From the NCBI RefSeq assembly GCF_009903625.1, contig NZ_CP047569.1, forward strand, positions 1,148,501 to 1,212,500: a stretch of 64,000 nt of DNA. The letters are read 5' to 3'. The notes beneath the pieces are model-generated. The model was not told where the DNA came from. It made no database searches and was given only the letters and a program-made list of their open reading frames with translations. Both the position numbers and the translations under genes were made by a program. Shown here one piece after another: positions 17,259 through 26,136 of the stretch. The DNA is from Microbulbifer sp. ALW1. GTDB taxonomy: Bacteria > Pseudomonadota > Gammaproteobacteria > Pseudomonadales > Cellvibrionaceae. The first letter of the stretch is position 1. Every line of letters begins with the position of its first letter.

Positions 17259-18200
17259 TCAGGAGCCCTGTTTTTCATCTTTCAGTGCATCTTCCGTTCG
17301 AGACAAGGCGCGCCGATTAATTTGCTCGTAAACCAGGCGACGGTTATGCCACGCCGATACGTTATTTTTATCGAGCTCGATGGCGCGGCTATAACTGAGT
17401 TCGGCAAGGGTTAGCTGTCCTGCTCTGCGCTGTAGATATCCCCTGGTTGTCCACAGTAGAGAGGAGTTTACGTTCAATGCCATTGCTTCGTCGATGTGGG
17501 CAAATGCCTGGTCGAGATTATTCTCATGTGCCGCTTCGATGGCGAGGTTGTTCAGGTAAAACAGCACAACCTGATTGTCGGTAATCGGAATATGTTTGTA
17601 GGGACCCTTGGGTTCAAAGTTTGACTCGATAATGCGGGTTGTCCAATCGAAAGATACCTCGGCATTTATATGCAAAATATTCTGGACCAGTGGATTTCCC
17701 CGACTGTCGGTCACCCGCCGTGCTGCCGGTGCTTCAACAAAATTGAAGTGCGCCTCAACCCCGACTTCTCTCGCCAGCGCAACAATCATCGCAGAAAAGG
17801 AGATGCAGTTTCCCCGACGCGATTGGAAGACTTCGGCCGCGGAAGTGGTATGGGAGAGATCATGTTCCATGTAGAAGTTTTCCCGCTTCAGCGTGCGCAA
17901 GATCGCTCTAAATCGCGCGTTGGGGGAAGAGTTTGGCGAGATACCTGCGACAAATTCTCGCATGGCCGGACTGACCCATAGCAGCTGATCGCCTTTGGCA
18001 CCGGCTGCCTCCATCGGGAGCTGGATTGCATCGATTCCCCCTGGACTATTTTCCGCCACGAGGAACTGATCGAAAGCTGGTTGCGCCGCTAAATTATCTG
18101 AGTCGCCCAGACCCTCGGTACTGGCGCATCCCCATTGCATTGCTGCAATGAAGAAGGCGCCGACTATTTTTACACTTCCCGTTGAGATCTTTTCCCGCAT
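17259..18200 (-). CDS. transglutaminase-like TPR lipoprotein
   Basis: About 313 aa from ATG 18200, with a lipoprotein signal ending AAMQWGC. The middle resembles a transglutaminase/protease-like fold: catalytic Cys in RRGNCISFSAMIVALAREVG and His in NILHINAEVSFDW. The C-terminal third holds tetratricopeptide-like helices (AFAHIDEAMALNVNSSLLW, LAELSYSRAIELDKNN). Transglutaminase-like plus TPR lipoproteins are known in gammaproteobacteria, but the target is unknown. ATG 18233 is an alternative start that adds eleven residues. It converges on the barrel protein gene and appears monocistronic. Confidence 0.75.
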   Translation of the reverse strand: MREKISTGSVKIVGAFFIAAMQWGCASTEGLGDSDNLAAQPAFDQFLVAENSPGGIDAIQLPMEAAGAKGDQLLWVSPAMREFVAGISPNSSPNARFRAILRTLKRENFYMEHDLSHTTSAAEVFQSRRGNCISFSAMIVALAREVGVEAHFNFVEAPAARRVTDSRGNPLVQNILHINAEVSFDWTTRIIESNFEPKGPYKHIPITDNQVVLFYLNNLAIEAAHENNLDQAFAHIDEAMALNVNSSLLWTTRGYLQRRAGQLTLAELSYSRAIELDKNNVSAWHNRRLVYEQINRRALSRTEDALKDEKQGS

Positions 18201-18664
18201 CAATATCGCCACCGTTATGCTCCTGCCAGCCATGTCCTTGTATGTGGCTATAGGATGGGTGAGGCGTGCAATTCAGATGCAATATCTCGATAAGCTGCGC
18301 AATAAGTCCGACGAAATGCAATTTTGGCGATTATTTCTGCCAAGGCGGGCGCAGTGGATGCGTTGATGGTATGAAGATTTTTGGGTGGTAGGATTGGTTG
18401 GGAATTTTTTATGCCAAATTTGCTCTGACACGAATTTATATTTTATAAAGAAGCACGGGAAGGTGATTTCCGTGCCGGTCATTGCTTGTCAATCGCTTAA
18501 TTCAAACGCCAGCAGCAATCACGGTGCGGCCTCATCAACATCTCAGCACCTGATTCGGTCCCTGGGTCGCCGTCGGCGTGAAGTAACTGCCCTGAGTATT
18601 CTCGGGGCAGTTACTTCACCGGGTTATTTTCTCTAAACGAAGTTTCTGCTTTCTTGGCGAAACG
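18201..18664. other. intergenic region with long hairpin
   Basis: No gene is visible. The part next to the TPR lipoprotein should hold its promoter. The distal part contains the inverted repeat at 18578-18619, listed separately. Confidence 0.5.
18578..18619. terminator. perfect 15-bp inverted repeat hairpin
   Basis: The arms gtgaagtaactgccc and gggcagttacttcac are perfect complements. Inner GAG/CTC pairing extends the stem toward a TATT loop. It lies about 45 bases beyond the stop of the downstream aminopeptidase gene. The minus strand lacks a T tail, so a terminator or 3'-end stabilising role is likely but not certain. Confidence 0.55.
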
Positions 18665-21355
18665 TCAGTTATTAACTGACTTTTGTCGGACGTTCATATC
18701 CTGACACCAGACGCTCTGCTGTTGTCGATCCTTCAGTACCCGGCCAAGGGCGGGTATCAGGTCCGGGTTCTTGGCCAGTACTTGCTGGTAAGCGTCAATT
18801 TCAGCTTTGCTACAGGCGATGGGAAACAACAGGGCATAGGCCTTGTTGTAGAGCGTATCGCCGGTGGCGCTGACAGTAGGGGCGGCGGCGAACAATTGTG
18901 CGCTGAGCTGGCGGTAAAGTGGCAGCTGCTCCGCCGGGAACAGGTTGCCGGCGGCCGCCTTGATCTGGCTCAGCTTGTAGTCATCCCGCTTGTTCAGAAT
19001 ATTGTCCAGCCATTCTTTCTTGGCGGCCTCGGTTGGACGGCCGGCGCGAGCGGCAATGGCTGCGTTGTTGGCGCGATCACTGCTGTCCTTTTTCAGCTGG
19101 TCGACAACGCGCTTTTCATAGTCCCCGTAAAGGTTGCGGTTGAGCAGGGCGATCAGTGGCCAGCTGCGGTCTTTGCCAATTTCCAGGCCCTCGATTTCAA
19201 GCTTTTCATCCAGCAGTTGTGCGGCGCTATCTAGTGCCGTTTCACCCTGAGCGAGGTCGGCAAAAGCGTAGAACCAGGTCTTCTGGGTATCACTGCCCGC
19301 CGGTGCTGCATTCAGCTGTTGCCAGGCGAAATCGCTGATGGCCTGCAGCTTCTGCTTGCGCTGGGCATTCGGCAGGTCCAGCCGGTAGAGATAATTGTGT
19401 GCACTCTGCAGGTGGTTGCTGATCAGCCGAATCACATTGATGTCCGTTTCATGGCCGGCGTTTTTCAGTGCGAATTCGATCCAGTCGGTCAATGGCAACT
19501 GTGCATCGGTCACCGAGTCGTAGAGGCTCTGCCACAGCATCAGGCGGGTAAAGGGGCTCTCTATATCATTGATATGCTGATTGACCGCCGCCACGGTGCT
19601 GCCGTCGAGACGGGTTTTTACATACGCCCAGTCTTCATCGTTCGGAATCAGAATCTGCGGGCAGGGCATGCCCACGGCGTCTTTCACTTTAGTGGTTACA
19701 CCGTTATAGATAGCTGGCACCTTGGCGGCACGGGTCATTTTGCCATCTTGCATGCGGTAAATACCCAGCTGCACTTTCTGTGAGCGCAGCGTGGGGTACT
19801 GCTCCGGAGCTGTCTGCTCAATGGTCAGGGAGCTGATGCGGTCTTTGTCGCACTGGTAGCGCACGGCGATGGTGTTCAGGCCCGCTTTGTACAGCCAGTT
19901 CTGGGTCCAGCCGGTGAGGTCCTTGTTGGCGGCGGTACCCAGCGCGCCCATAAAGTCTTTCAGCTCGGCATTGCCATAGGCGTGCTCTTTCAGGTAGTTG
20001 CTTACCCCCTGACGGAAAGCCTCTTTACCCAGGTAATAGGGCAGCTGATTCAATACTGAGCCGCCCTTGCCGTAGGTGATGCCGTCAAAATTTGAGAAGG
20101 CCTCGTCGGTATTGGGTACCTTCACTTCGATGGGGTGTGTGGTTGGCAACTGGTCCGCGCCATAGGCCCACTGTTTACTGCCCAGGTAGAAGTTTTGCCA
20201 GACGTCTTCAAATTCGCTGTTCTCGGACAGGGCGAGGCTCGCCATATAGGTGGCAAAACTTTCTTTCAGCCAGAGGCCGTTCCACCAGTCCATCGTCACC
20301 AGGTCACCGAACCACATATGAGCCATTTCGTGGGCGATGACGTTGGCGAGTCGCTGGCGCTGGGCCTGGGTTTTATCCCCGCGGGAAACATAGCCTTCAT
20401 TAAAAGTAACCGCGGCCACGTTTTCCATGGCGCCGATGGTGAAGTCGGGAACGATCAGCTGGTCGTATTTTTCGAAGGGGTAGGGGATATCGAAATACTT
20501 CTGGTAAAACGCGAAGGATTCACCGGTAAATTTGAACCAGTCATCCGGCTTCACGTATTCCGCCATGCTCTTGCGTGCGAACAGGCGCAGGGGAATACCC
20601 GCGGCATCGCTTTCCCACACGGTAAACGGGCCCGCGTGCAGTGGAAAAATATAGGTGGAGAATTTCTTTGACTGGGGGAAGTGCCAGCGCTTAAGGCCGT
20701 TCTCCAGTGCGTCCACTTTTTCCTCGCGGGTTGCGGTGACCACCTGCCAGCTTTCCGGTGCAGTGACGGTGACGGTATAGCGTGCCTTCAGGTTCGGCTG
20801 GTCAAAGTGGGGGAAAAAGCGGTTGGCCTTGTACGGCTCGAAATGGGTGTAGAGGTAAACGCTACCGTCTTCCGGGTCCTTGAAATGGTGCAGGCCCGAG
20901 CCATCACTGGAATATGGGTGCTCGTATTCGATAGCGATGCTGTGCTTGCCCTTGGTCAGCATCGATGGCGCCAGCGCGATAAAGTTACCGTTGTAATCGA
21001 AGTCTACCGCTTTGCCGTCGAGGGTGACCTGCTTCACCGTGCCACCGGCAAAGTCGATGGTCAGCGGTTGTTTCAGATCCCGTGCCAGGGTGGTATCGGC
21101 GGTTACCCGACCGGAAAAAGTCTCAGATTGATTACCCAGAGTCACTTCGACCTGATAATCCACATCGGCAATCTGCGCGCGACGCAGTGCGGCGTATTCC
21201 GCCGTCAGTGCCGGGCGGTTTTCGCGATCAACCGCGATGGATGTCTCTGCACTGGCAGCAGAGATGTGGCTCACGGCGGCAATGGCGCCGGCGAGCAGGC
21301 AGCTGGCAAGTTTGGGAAGAGAGGGGGGTAAAAGGGAGGTGAGTCGGCTGGGCAT
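18665..21355 (-). CDS. exported M1 family metallo-aminopeptidase
   Basis: An 896-aa zinc aminopeptidase of the M1 (PepN-like) family with an N-terminal signal peptide (cleavage near SAASA, residue 36). The exopeptidase motif GAMEN is at about residues 308-312, and the zinc site HEMAH at 342-346 with Glu365 forms HExxH-x18-E. An ERAP1-like C-terminal helical domain follows. It should remove N-terminal residues from peptides in the periplasm. A GGAGAA ribosome-binding site precedes the ATG. It is the downstream member of a tandem pair with the gene at 21535; the terminator between them suggests partly separate transcription. Confidence 0.92.
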   Translation of the reverse strand: MPSRLTSLLPPSLPKLASCLLAGAIAAVSHISAASAETSIAVDRENRPALTAEYAALRRAQIADVDYQVEVTLGNQSETFSGRVTADTTLARDLKQPLTIDFAGGTVKQVTLDGKAVDFDYNGNFIALAPSMLTKGKHSIAIEYEHPYSSDGSGLHHFKDPEDGSVYLYTHFEPYKANRFFPHFDQPNLKARYTVTVTAPESWQVVTATREEKVDALENGLKRWHFPQSKKFSTYIFPLHAGPFTVWESDAAGIPLRLFARKSMAEYVKPDDWFKFTGESFAFYQKYFDIPYPFEKYDQLIVPDFTIGAMENVAAVTFNEGYVSRGDKTQAQRQRLANVIAHEMAHMWFGDLVTMDWWNGLWLKESFATYMASLALSENSEFEDVWQNFYLGSKQWAYGADQLPTTHPIEVKVPNTDEAFSNFDGITYGKGGSVLNQLPYYLGKEAFRQGVSNYLKEHAYGNAELKDFMGALGTAANKDLTGWTQNWLYKAGLNTIAVRYQCDKDRISSLTIEQTAPEQYPTLRSQKVQLGIYRMQDGKMTRAAKVPAIYNGVTTKVKDAVGMPCPQILIPNDEDWAYVKTRLDGSTVAAVNQHINDIESPFTRLMLWQSLYDSVTDAQLPLTDWIEFALKNAGHETDINVIRLISNHLQSAHNYLYRLDLPNAQRKQKLQAISDFAWQQLNAAPAGSDTQKTWFYAFADLAQGETALDSAAQLLDEKLEIEGLEIGKDRSWPLIALLNRNLYGDYEKRVVDQLKKDSSDRANNAAIAARAGRPTEAAKKEWLDNILNKRDDYKLSQIKAAAGNLFPAEQLPLYRQLSAQLFAAAPTVSATGDTLYNKAYALLFPIACSKAEIDAYQQVLAKNPDLIPALGRVLKDRQQQSVWCQDMNVRQKSVNN

Positions 21356-21477
21356 GAAGTTCTCCAGAATGAGCGCGGCGCTTTTTACTTAGACTTTGCG
21401 CTGCAGTTTAGCCTGTAACAGAGGTAGTCGGGGAGCAGGTAGCCGTTTATAAGCCTTTTGATAGGCAAAAACAGGTA

Positions 21478-21504
21478 AAACAAAAAAGGCCCCGAAGGGC
21501 CTTT
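21478..21504 (-). terminator. Rho-independent terminator
   Basis: An 8-bp stem (aaaggccc/gggccttt) with a CGAA loop is followed on the minus strand by a T-rich run. It lies 31 bases past the stop of the 21535 aminopeptidase gene. Confidence 0.85.
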
Positions 21505-21534
21505 CCTGTGCCGGGCTGTCCGGCGAGAACCGGA

Positions 21535-24219
21535 TTAACCGGCCTTGTTGTTAATGGCTGCTGCCATGTCCAGACACTGCTGGTTTCTATAACGACGATT
21601 TTTCAGCGCTTTCTCCAACAGCGGGTTGAGTTGCTTTCCGCTATTGAGAAGCTCGCTCATCTGCTGCACACCTTTTTCGCTGCAGTTCAGCGGGAACAGG
21701 CGGGTATAGGTGCCGACAAATTCCGAAGCGTCGCTGGAGTTAACCTCGTCCAGTGCCGCGACAATCCGCTCAACATTCGCCTCGTAGAGACCCTGCTGTT
21801 CGGTGGGGAAGAGCGCGCTTGCGGCGTACTTCAGCTGGGCCAGCTTGAACCCTTCGCGGTTGTCCAGCAGGTTGCCGAGCCACAGGGCTTTGGCTTCCTG
21901 CTGAGGGCGGATGGCTTCCGCGGCGATGGCGTTCAACTGGGAGCGGTCGGAGCTGTCTTTTTCCAGTTCAGACTTGATCGCCTGGGCGTAGTCACCGTAG
22001 AGGTGCTGGTTCAACAGCGCGATCAGGCTCCAGCGCATATCCGGATCCAGAGTCAGGCCTTCAATACTCAGCTCACCGCGCAGCATGTTCTGGGCATTGC
22101 CCAGCGCCTTGTCAGTGTGGGCTACGCCGGTAAAGGTACCGAACCAGGTTTTCTGTGCATCGCTGCCCGCCGGCGCGTTTTGCAATTGCTTCCAGGCGAA
22201 GGTTTCGATCGCCAGTTGCAGTTGGGTGCGCTTGGCATCGTCCATGGCAACCTGATTCAGGTAACCGTAGGAGGCTCCCAGGTGGCTGGAAACCAGGCGG
22301 ATCACGTTAATGTTTTCTTCGCTACCGGCATTGCTGACCGCGAAGCTCACGTACTGATCCAGCGGCAGTTTGGCATCGGTCACGGAATCGAACAGGCTTT
22401 GCCACATCATCAGACGGGTGAACGGGCTCTCGATGTCATTGATGTGCTTGGACATGTTATCCACAGACACCTTGTCCAGATTCACCTTGGCAAATGCCCA
22501 GTCGCCTTCGTTCGGGTAAACGATCTGCGGGCAGGCTTCGCCTTTGGCGGCGGTGACTTCGGTGGACGCACCTTTATAGATTACCGGGATGGCCTTGCTC
22601 AGAACCATCTTGCCGCCGTCCATGTTGTACAGGCCGACCTGGGTGCGTTGCTCGCGCAGGGTCGGGTAGTCCTCTGGCGCAGACTGGCTGATGGTCAGGC
22701 TGGCAATCTTGCCACCTTCGCACTGGAAGTTGGCTTCAATGGTGTTGAGGCCGGCCTGGTACAGCCACTGCTGCTGCCATGCATCCAGGTCTTTGCCGGC
22801 GGCTTTACCCAGGTGACCCATAAAGTCATCCAGGGTGGAGTTTTTGTAGGAGAGGTCCTTCAGGTAGTTGGAAACCCCCTTGCGGAACTCTTCCTTGCCC
22901 AGGTAGTAAGGCAGCTGCTTGAGGATGGAGCCACCCTTGCCGTAGGTGATGCCGTCAAAGTTGGCGAAGGCCTCGTCGGTGTTTTTCACCGGCAGCTGAA
23001 TCGCATGGGTGGTCGGCAGCTGATCAGAGCCGTAGGCCCACTGCTTGGTGCCCTGGTAGAAGTTTTCCCAGGCGTTGTCGAATTCGCTGTTCTCCGCCAG
23101 GGACAGGTTGGCCATATAGGTGGCGAAGCTCTCGTTCAGCCACAGGTCGTCCCACCAGTTCATGGTGACCAGGTCGCCGAACCACATGTGCGCCATTTCG
23201 TGGGCGATCACATTGGCCAGGCGCATACGCTGGGCCTGGGTTTTTTCACCGCGGGAAACGTAGCCTTCGTTGAAGGTTACTGCGGCCACGTTTTCCATGG
23301 CGCCGGCGTTGAAGTCGGGCACGATGACCTGGTCGTACTTCACGAAGGGGTAATCCACTTCAAAGTACTTCTGGAAGAATTCGAAAGACTGCTTGGTAAA
23401 GGTGAACCAGTCGTTTGGCTTCACGTATTCCGCGAGGGTTGTACGCGCGAACAGGCGCAGCGGGATACCGTCGGCATCGTCTTCCCACACGGTAAAGGGA
23501 CCGGCGTGCAGGGAGAAAATGTAGGAAGAGAACTTCTTGGACTGCGGGAATACCCAGTGATTTACCTCACCGGCTTCTTCGATCTTGCTCTCGCGCACAG
23601 AGGAGATCACGCTCCAGTCCTTCGGTGCGGTTACGTCGAGCGTGTAGTGCGCCTTCAGGTTGGGCTGGTCGAAGTGCGGGAACAGGCGATTGGCATCGTA
23701 GGGCTCGAAGTCGGTGTACATGTACACCTCATTGTCCACCGGATCAACAAAGCGGTGCAGGCCGGAACCGTTGGTGGAGTAGGCGTGTTTGTAGTCCACG
23801 GCAATTGCGTGCTTGCGTCCTTTCAGGTGCGCAGGCTCGATGGTAATGAACTGGCCGTTGTAGGCAAAAGGTACGGTTTTGCCGTCGACCTGAACGCCTT
23901 CCACTTCACCGCCGGCGAAGTCGATGGTCAGCGGCTGCAGCAGATTGCGGCGGAACTGGGTGTCGGCAACCACACGACCGGAAAACGCATCACCGGCTTT
24001 GTCGATGGTGACGGACAGCTTGTAATCCACCTGGGCAATCTGTTGCTTGCGCAGCTTGGCATACTGCTCGGACAGCCCGGGCGCATCGCTGCGGGCAACG
24101 GCCGGCTTGGCCAGGGCGTGTGCGGTAGTGGTGGATTGCAGCTGGTTAGGCTCCAGGCTGCAGGCGGCGAGAATGCTGCTACACAGCACGCCCAGGGCGA
24201 ATTTTCCGGTCTTGTTCAT
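21535..24219 (-). CDS. lipoprotein M1 metallo-aminopeptidase
   Basis: An 894-aa M1 aminopeptidase closely similar to its downstream neighbour through the whole length, including GAMENVAAVTFNEGYVSRG, HEMAHMWFGDLVTMNWW and ITYGKGGS. The N-terminus differs: it is a lipoprotein signal ending LAAC (Cys about residue 20), so this copy is predicted to be membrane-anchored whereas the other is soluble. Both keep the zinc ligands and the GAMEN motif and should be active. An AAGGGG ribosome-binding site precedes the ATG. Confidence 0.92.
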   Translation of the reverse strand: MNKTGKFALGVLCSSILAACSLEPNQLQSTTTAHALAKPAVARSDAPGLSEQYAKLRKQQIAQVDYKLSVTIDKAGDAFSGRVVADTQFRRNLLQPLTIDFAGGEVEGVQVDGKTVPFAYNGQFITIEPAHLKGRKHAIAVDYKHAYSTNGSGLHRFVDPVDNEVYMYTDFEPYDANRLFPHFDQPNLKAHYTLDVTAPKDWSVISSVRESKIEEAGEVNHWVFPQSKKFSSYIFSLHAGPFTVWEDDADGIPLRLFARTTLAEYVKPNDWFTFTKQSFEFFQKYFEVDYPFVKYDQVIVPDFNAGAMENVAAVTFNEGYVSRGEKTQAQRMRLANVIAHEMAHMWFGDLVTMNWWDDLWLNESFATYMANLSLAENSEFDNAWENFYQGTKQWAYGSDQLPTTHAIQLPVKNTDEAFANFDGITYGKGGSILKQLPYYLGKEEFRKGVSNYLKDLSYKNSTLDDFMGHLGKAAGKDLDAWQQQWLYQAGLNTIEANFQCEGGKIASLTISQSAPEDYPTLREQRTQVGLYNMDGGKMVLSKAIPVIYKGASTEVTAAKGEACPQIVYPNEGDWAFAKVNLDKVSVDNMSKHINDIESPFTRLMMWQSLFDSVTDAKLPLDQYVSFAVSNAGSEENINVIRLVSSHLGASYGYLNQVAMDDAKRTQLQLAIETFAWKQLQNAPAGSDAQKTWFGTFTGVAHTDKALGNAQNMLRGELSIEGLTLDPDMRWSLIALLNQHLYGDYAQAIKSELEKDSSDRSQLNAIAAEAIRPQQEAKALWLGNLLDNREGFKLAQLKYAASALFPTEQQGLYEANVERIVAALDEVNSSDASEFVGTYTRLFPLNCSEKGVQQMSELLNSGKQLNPLLEKALKNRRYRNQQCLDMAAAINNKAG

Positions 24220-24594
24220 GGGGACCCCTTGGTACTTTCTTGTACTTGGAATTGGTGTCTTTGAAATTCGAGTTTTTAGAATCGGGATTTCAGCGCATGG
24301 CGCGGAAAGTTGATTCTTATATCACGTCACCGAGGACTGGGCGGGCCGGCTTGTCTCGCTGAGGGAGCGGTTCGTCGCGGGATAGTGGAAGCTGCTGGCA
24401 AGTGAGTTTTGCTGAAGTTTTAAACTGTCAAGTCCAGAAATTTCGGATTTTTATGCTGCATTCAGATGGTGCAGCGCGGCGCCCGTGTTGGTGCGCAGAT
24501 GAAGGGGGAAATGGCAACGCGCTTACCCGAAAAAATATTTCGGGTAAGCGCTGTTCTGAATCAGGCTGGGATCAACACCGATTCAGTGGTGGCA
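24220..24594. other. intergenic region with long hairpin
   Basis: No gene is visible between mmsA and the lipoprotein aminopeptidase. It holds the perfect inverted repeat at 24519-24551 and, closer to 24219, presumably the aminopeptidase promoter. Confidence 0.5.
24519..24551 (-). terminator. perfect 14-bp hairpin after mmsA
   Basis: The arms gcgcttacccgaaa and tttcgggtaagcgc are perfect complements around a five-base AT loop. It lies about 45 bases beyond the mmsA stop codon. No T tail follows on the minus strand, so termination is likely but not certain. Confidence 0.6.
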
Positions 24595-26088
24595 TCAGTT
24601 ACTCGGGAAGGAGAACTGGGCACCTTCACGTACACCGCTGGATGGCCAGCGCTGGGTGATGGTTTTGCGCTTGGTGTAGAAGCGCACACCGTCCGGGCCG
24701 TAGGCACCGAGGTCGCCGAACAGGGAGCGCTTCCAGCCACCGAAGCTGTGGTAGGCCACCGGTACCGGCAGGGGTACGTTGATACCGACCATGCCTACCA
24801 GGATGTTGTCGCTGAAGTAGCGCGCTGCTTCGCCATCGCGGGTAAAGATGCAGGTACCGTTGCCGTACTCGTGATCATTGATCATCTGCATCGCCTGCTC
24901 CATGGATTCCGCGCGTACCACCAGCAGTACCGGGCCGAAGATTTCCTCTTCGTAACAGGTCATGCCGGGTTTGACGTTATCGATCAGGGTGCCACCCACA
25001 AAGAAGCCGTTTTCGTAGCCGGCGACTTTCGGGTTGCGGCCGTCCACGACAATGGTCGCGCCCTGGTCCGCGGCACTGGCGATATAGCCGTTCACCTTGT
25101 TCATGTGCGCTTCGGTAATTACCGGGCCGAAGTCGTTGCTGCTGTCAGTGTAAGCGCCCACTTTCAGGCCCTGCATGGCACTGGCCATTTTGTCTATAAA
25201 CGCATCCGCCGCTTCATTGCCCACACAAACCGCAACGGACAGTGCCATGCAGCGTTCACCGGAGGAGCCGAAGGCCGCGCCGGTCAGTGCCGCGACGGCG
25301 TTGTCGAGATCCGCATCCGGCATGATGATGGCATGGTTCTTGGCACCGCCGAGGGCCTGGCAGCGTTTGCCGTTGGCGCTCGCGGTGGCGTAAACATATT
25401 CGGCGATTGGAGTAGAGCCCACGAAGCTTACAGCCTGAACGCGCGGATCGGTCAGCAGGGTGTCCACCGCGACCTTATCGCCGTTCACCACATTGAAGAC
25501 GCCATCGGGCAGGCCTGCTTCTTTTAGCAGTTGCGCCAGGAACAGGGAGCAGGACGGGTCGCGCTCGGAGGGCTTCAGTACGAAAGTGTTGCCGCACACG
25601 ATGGCTAGCGGGAACATCCACAGGGGTACCATAGCAGGGAAGTTGAACGGAGTAATACCGGCTACCACGCCCAGCGGCTGCATTTCATTCCAGGAATCGA
25701 TATCCGGGCCGACGTTGCGGCTGTGCTCGCCCTTCAGCATCTGCGGCGCACCGCAGGCGAATTCCACATTCTCGATACCGCGGGTCAGTTCGCCCATGGC
25801 GTCGTGAGAAATTTTGCCGTGCTCCTGGCCGATCAATTCACAGATTTTATCCGCGTTTTCTTCCAGCAGGTGCTTGAACTTGAACATGATGCGGGCGCGT
25901 TTCGCCGGCTGGGTGTTGCGCCAGCTCTTGTAGGCTTCGTCTGCGGCGGCAATGGCTTCTTCCACGGTTTCTTTTGCGGCAATGGCAACTTGCTTCGCCG
26001 CTTCGCCGGTGGCCGGGTTGAATACGTCCTGAGAGCGTTCGGCGCTCTCGACAACTTCGCCGTTAATAAAATGGCCAACAATGCTCAT
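24595..26088 (-). CDS. mmsA: methylmalonate-semialdehyde dehydrogenase
   Basis: A 497-aa CoA-acylating aldehyde dehydrogenase. Family marks are the N-terminal FINGEVVES and FNPATGE, the TPFNFPAMVPLWMFP segment, VNGDKVAVDTLL, and the catalytic Cys in FGSSGERCMALS; the usual ALDH glutamate segment is replaced by ALGGAKNHAI, as in MmsA. MmsA converts methylmalonate semialdehyde to propionyl-CoA, or malonate semialdehyde to acetyl-CoA. It lies 48 bases after the aminotransferase gene in the same operon, which points to beta-alanine or related amino-acid breakdown. Confidence 0.93.
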   Translation of the reverse strand: MSIVGHFINGEVVESAERSQDVFNPATGEAAKQVAIAAKETVEEAIAAADEAYKSWRNTQPAKRARIMFKFKHLLEENADKICELIGQEHGKISHDAMGELTRGIENVEFACGAPQMLKGEHSRNVGPDIDSWNEMQPLGVVAGITPFNFPAMVPLWMFPLAIVCGNTFVLKPSERDPSCSLFLAQLLKEAGLPDGVFNVVNGDKVAVDTLLTDPRVQAVSFVGSTPIAEYVYATASANGKRCQALGGAKNHAIIMPDADLDNAVAALTGAAFGSSGERCMALSVAVCVGNEAADAFIDKMASAMQGLKVGAYTDSSNDFGPVITEAHMNKVNGYIASAADQGATIVVDGRNPKVAGYENGFFVGGTLIDNVKPGMTCYEEEIFGPVLLVVRAESMEQAMQMINDHEYGNGTCIFTRDGEAARYFSDNILVGMVGINVPLPVPVAYHSFGGWKRSLFGDLGAYGPDGVRFYTKRKTITQRWPSSGVREGAQFSFPSN

Positions 26089-26136
26089 GTTGTTTCCTCT
26101 CTTTAATTCAATGTAGTTCTATTAGCTCTGAATTTT

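Noticed and set aside
21508..24264. A 918-codon open frame on the plus strand opposite the lipoprotein aminopeptidase gene
   Set aside because: It is the antisense shadow of a well-supported M1 gene in GC-rich DNA, with no recognisable domain.
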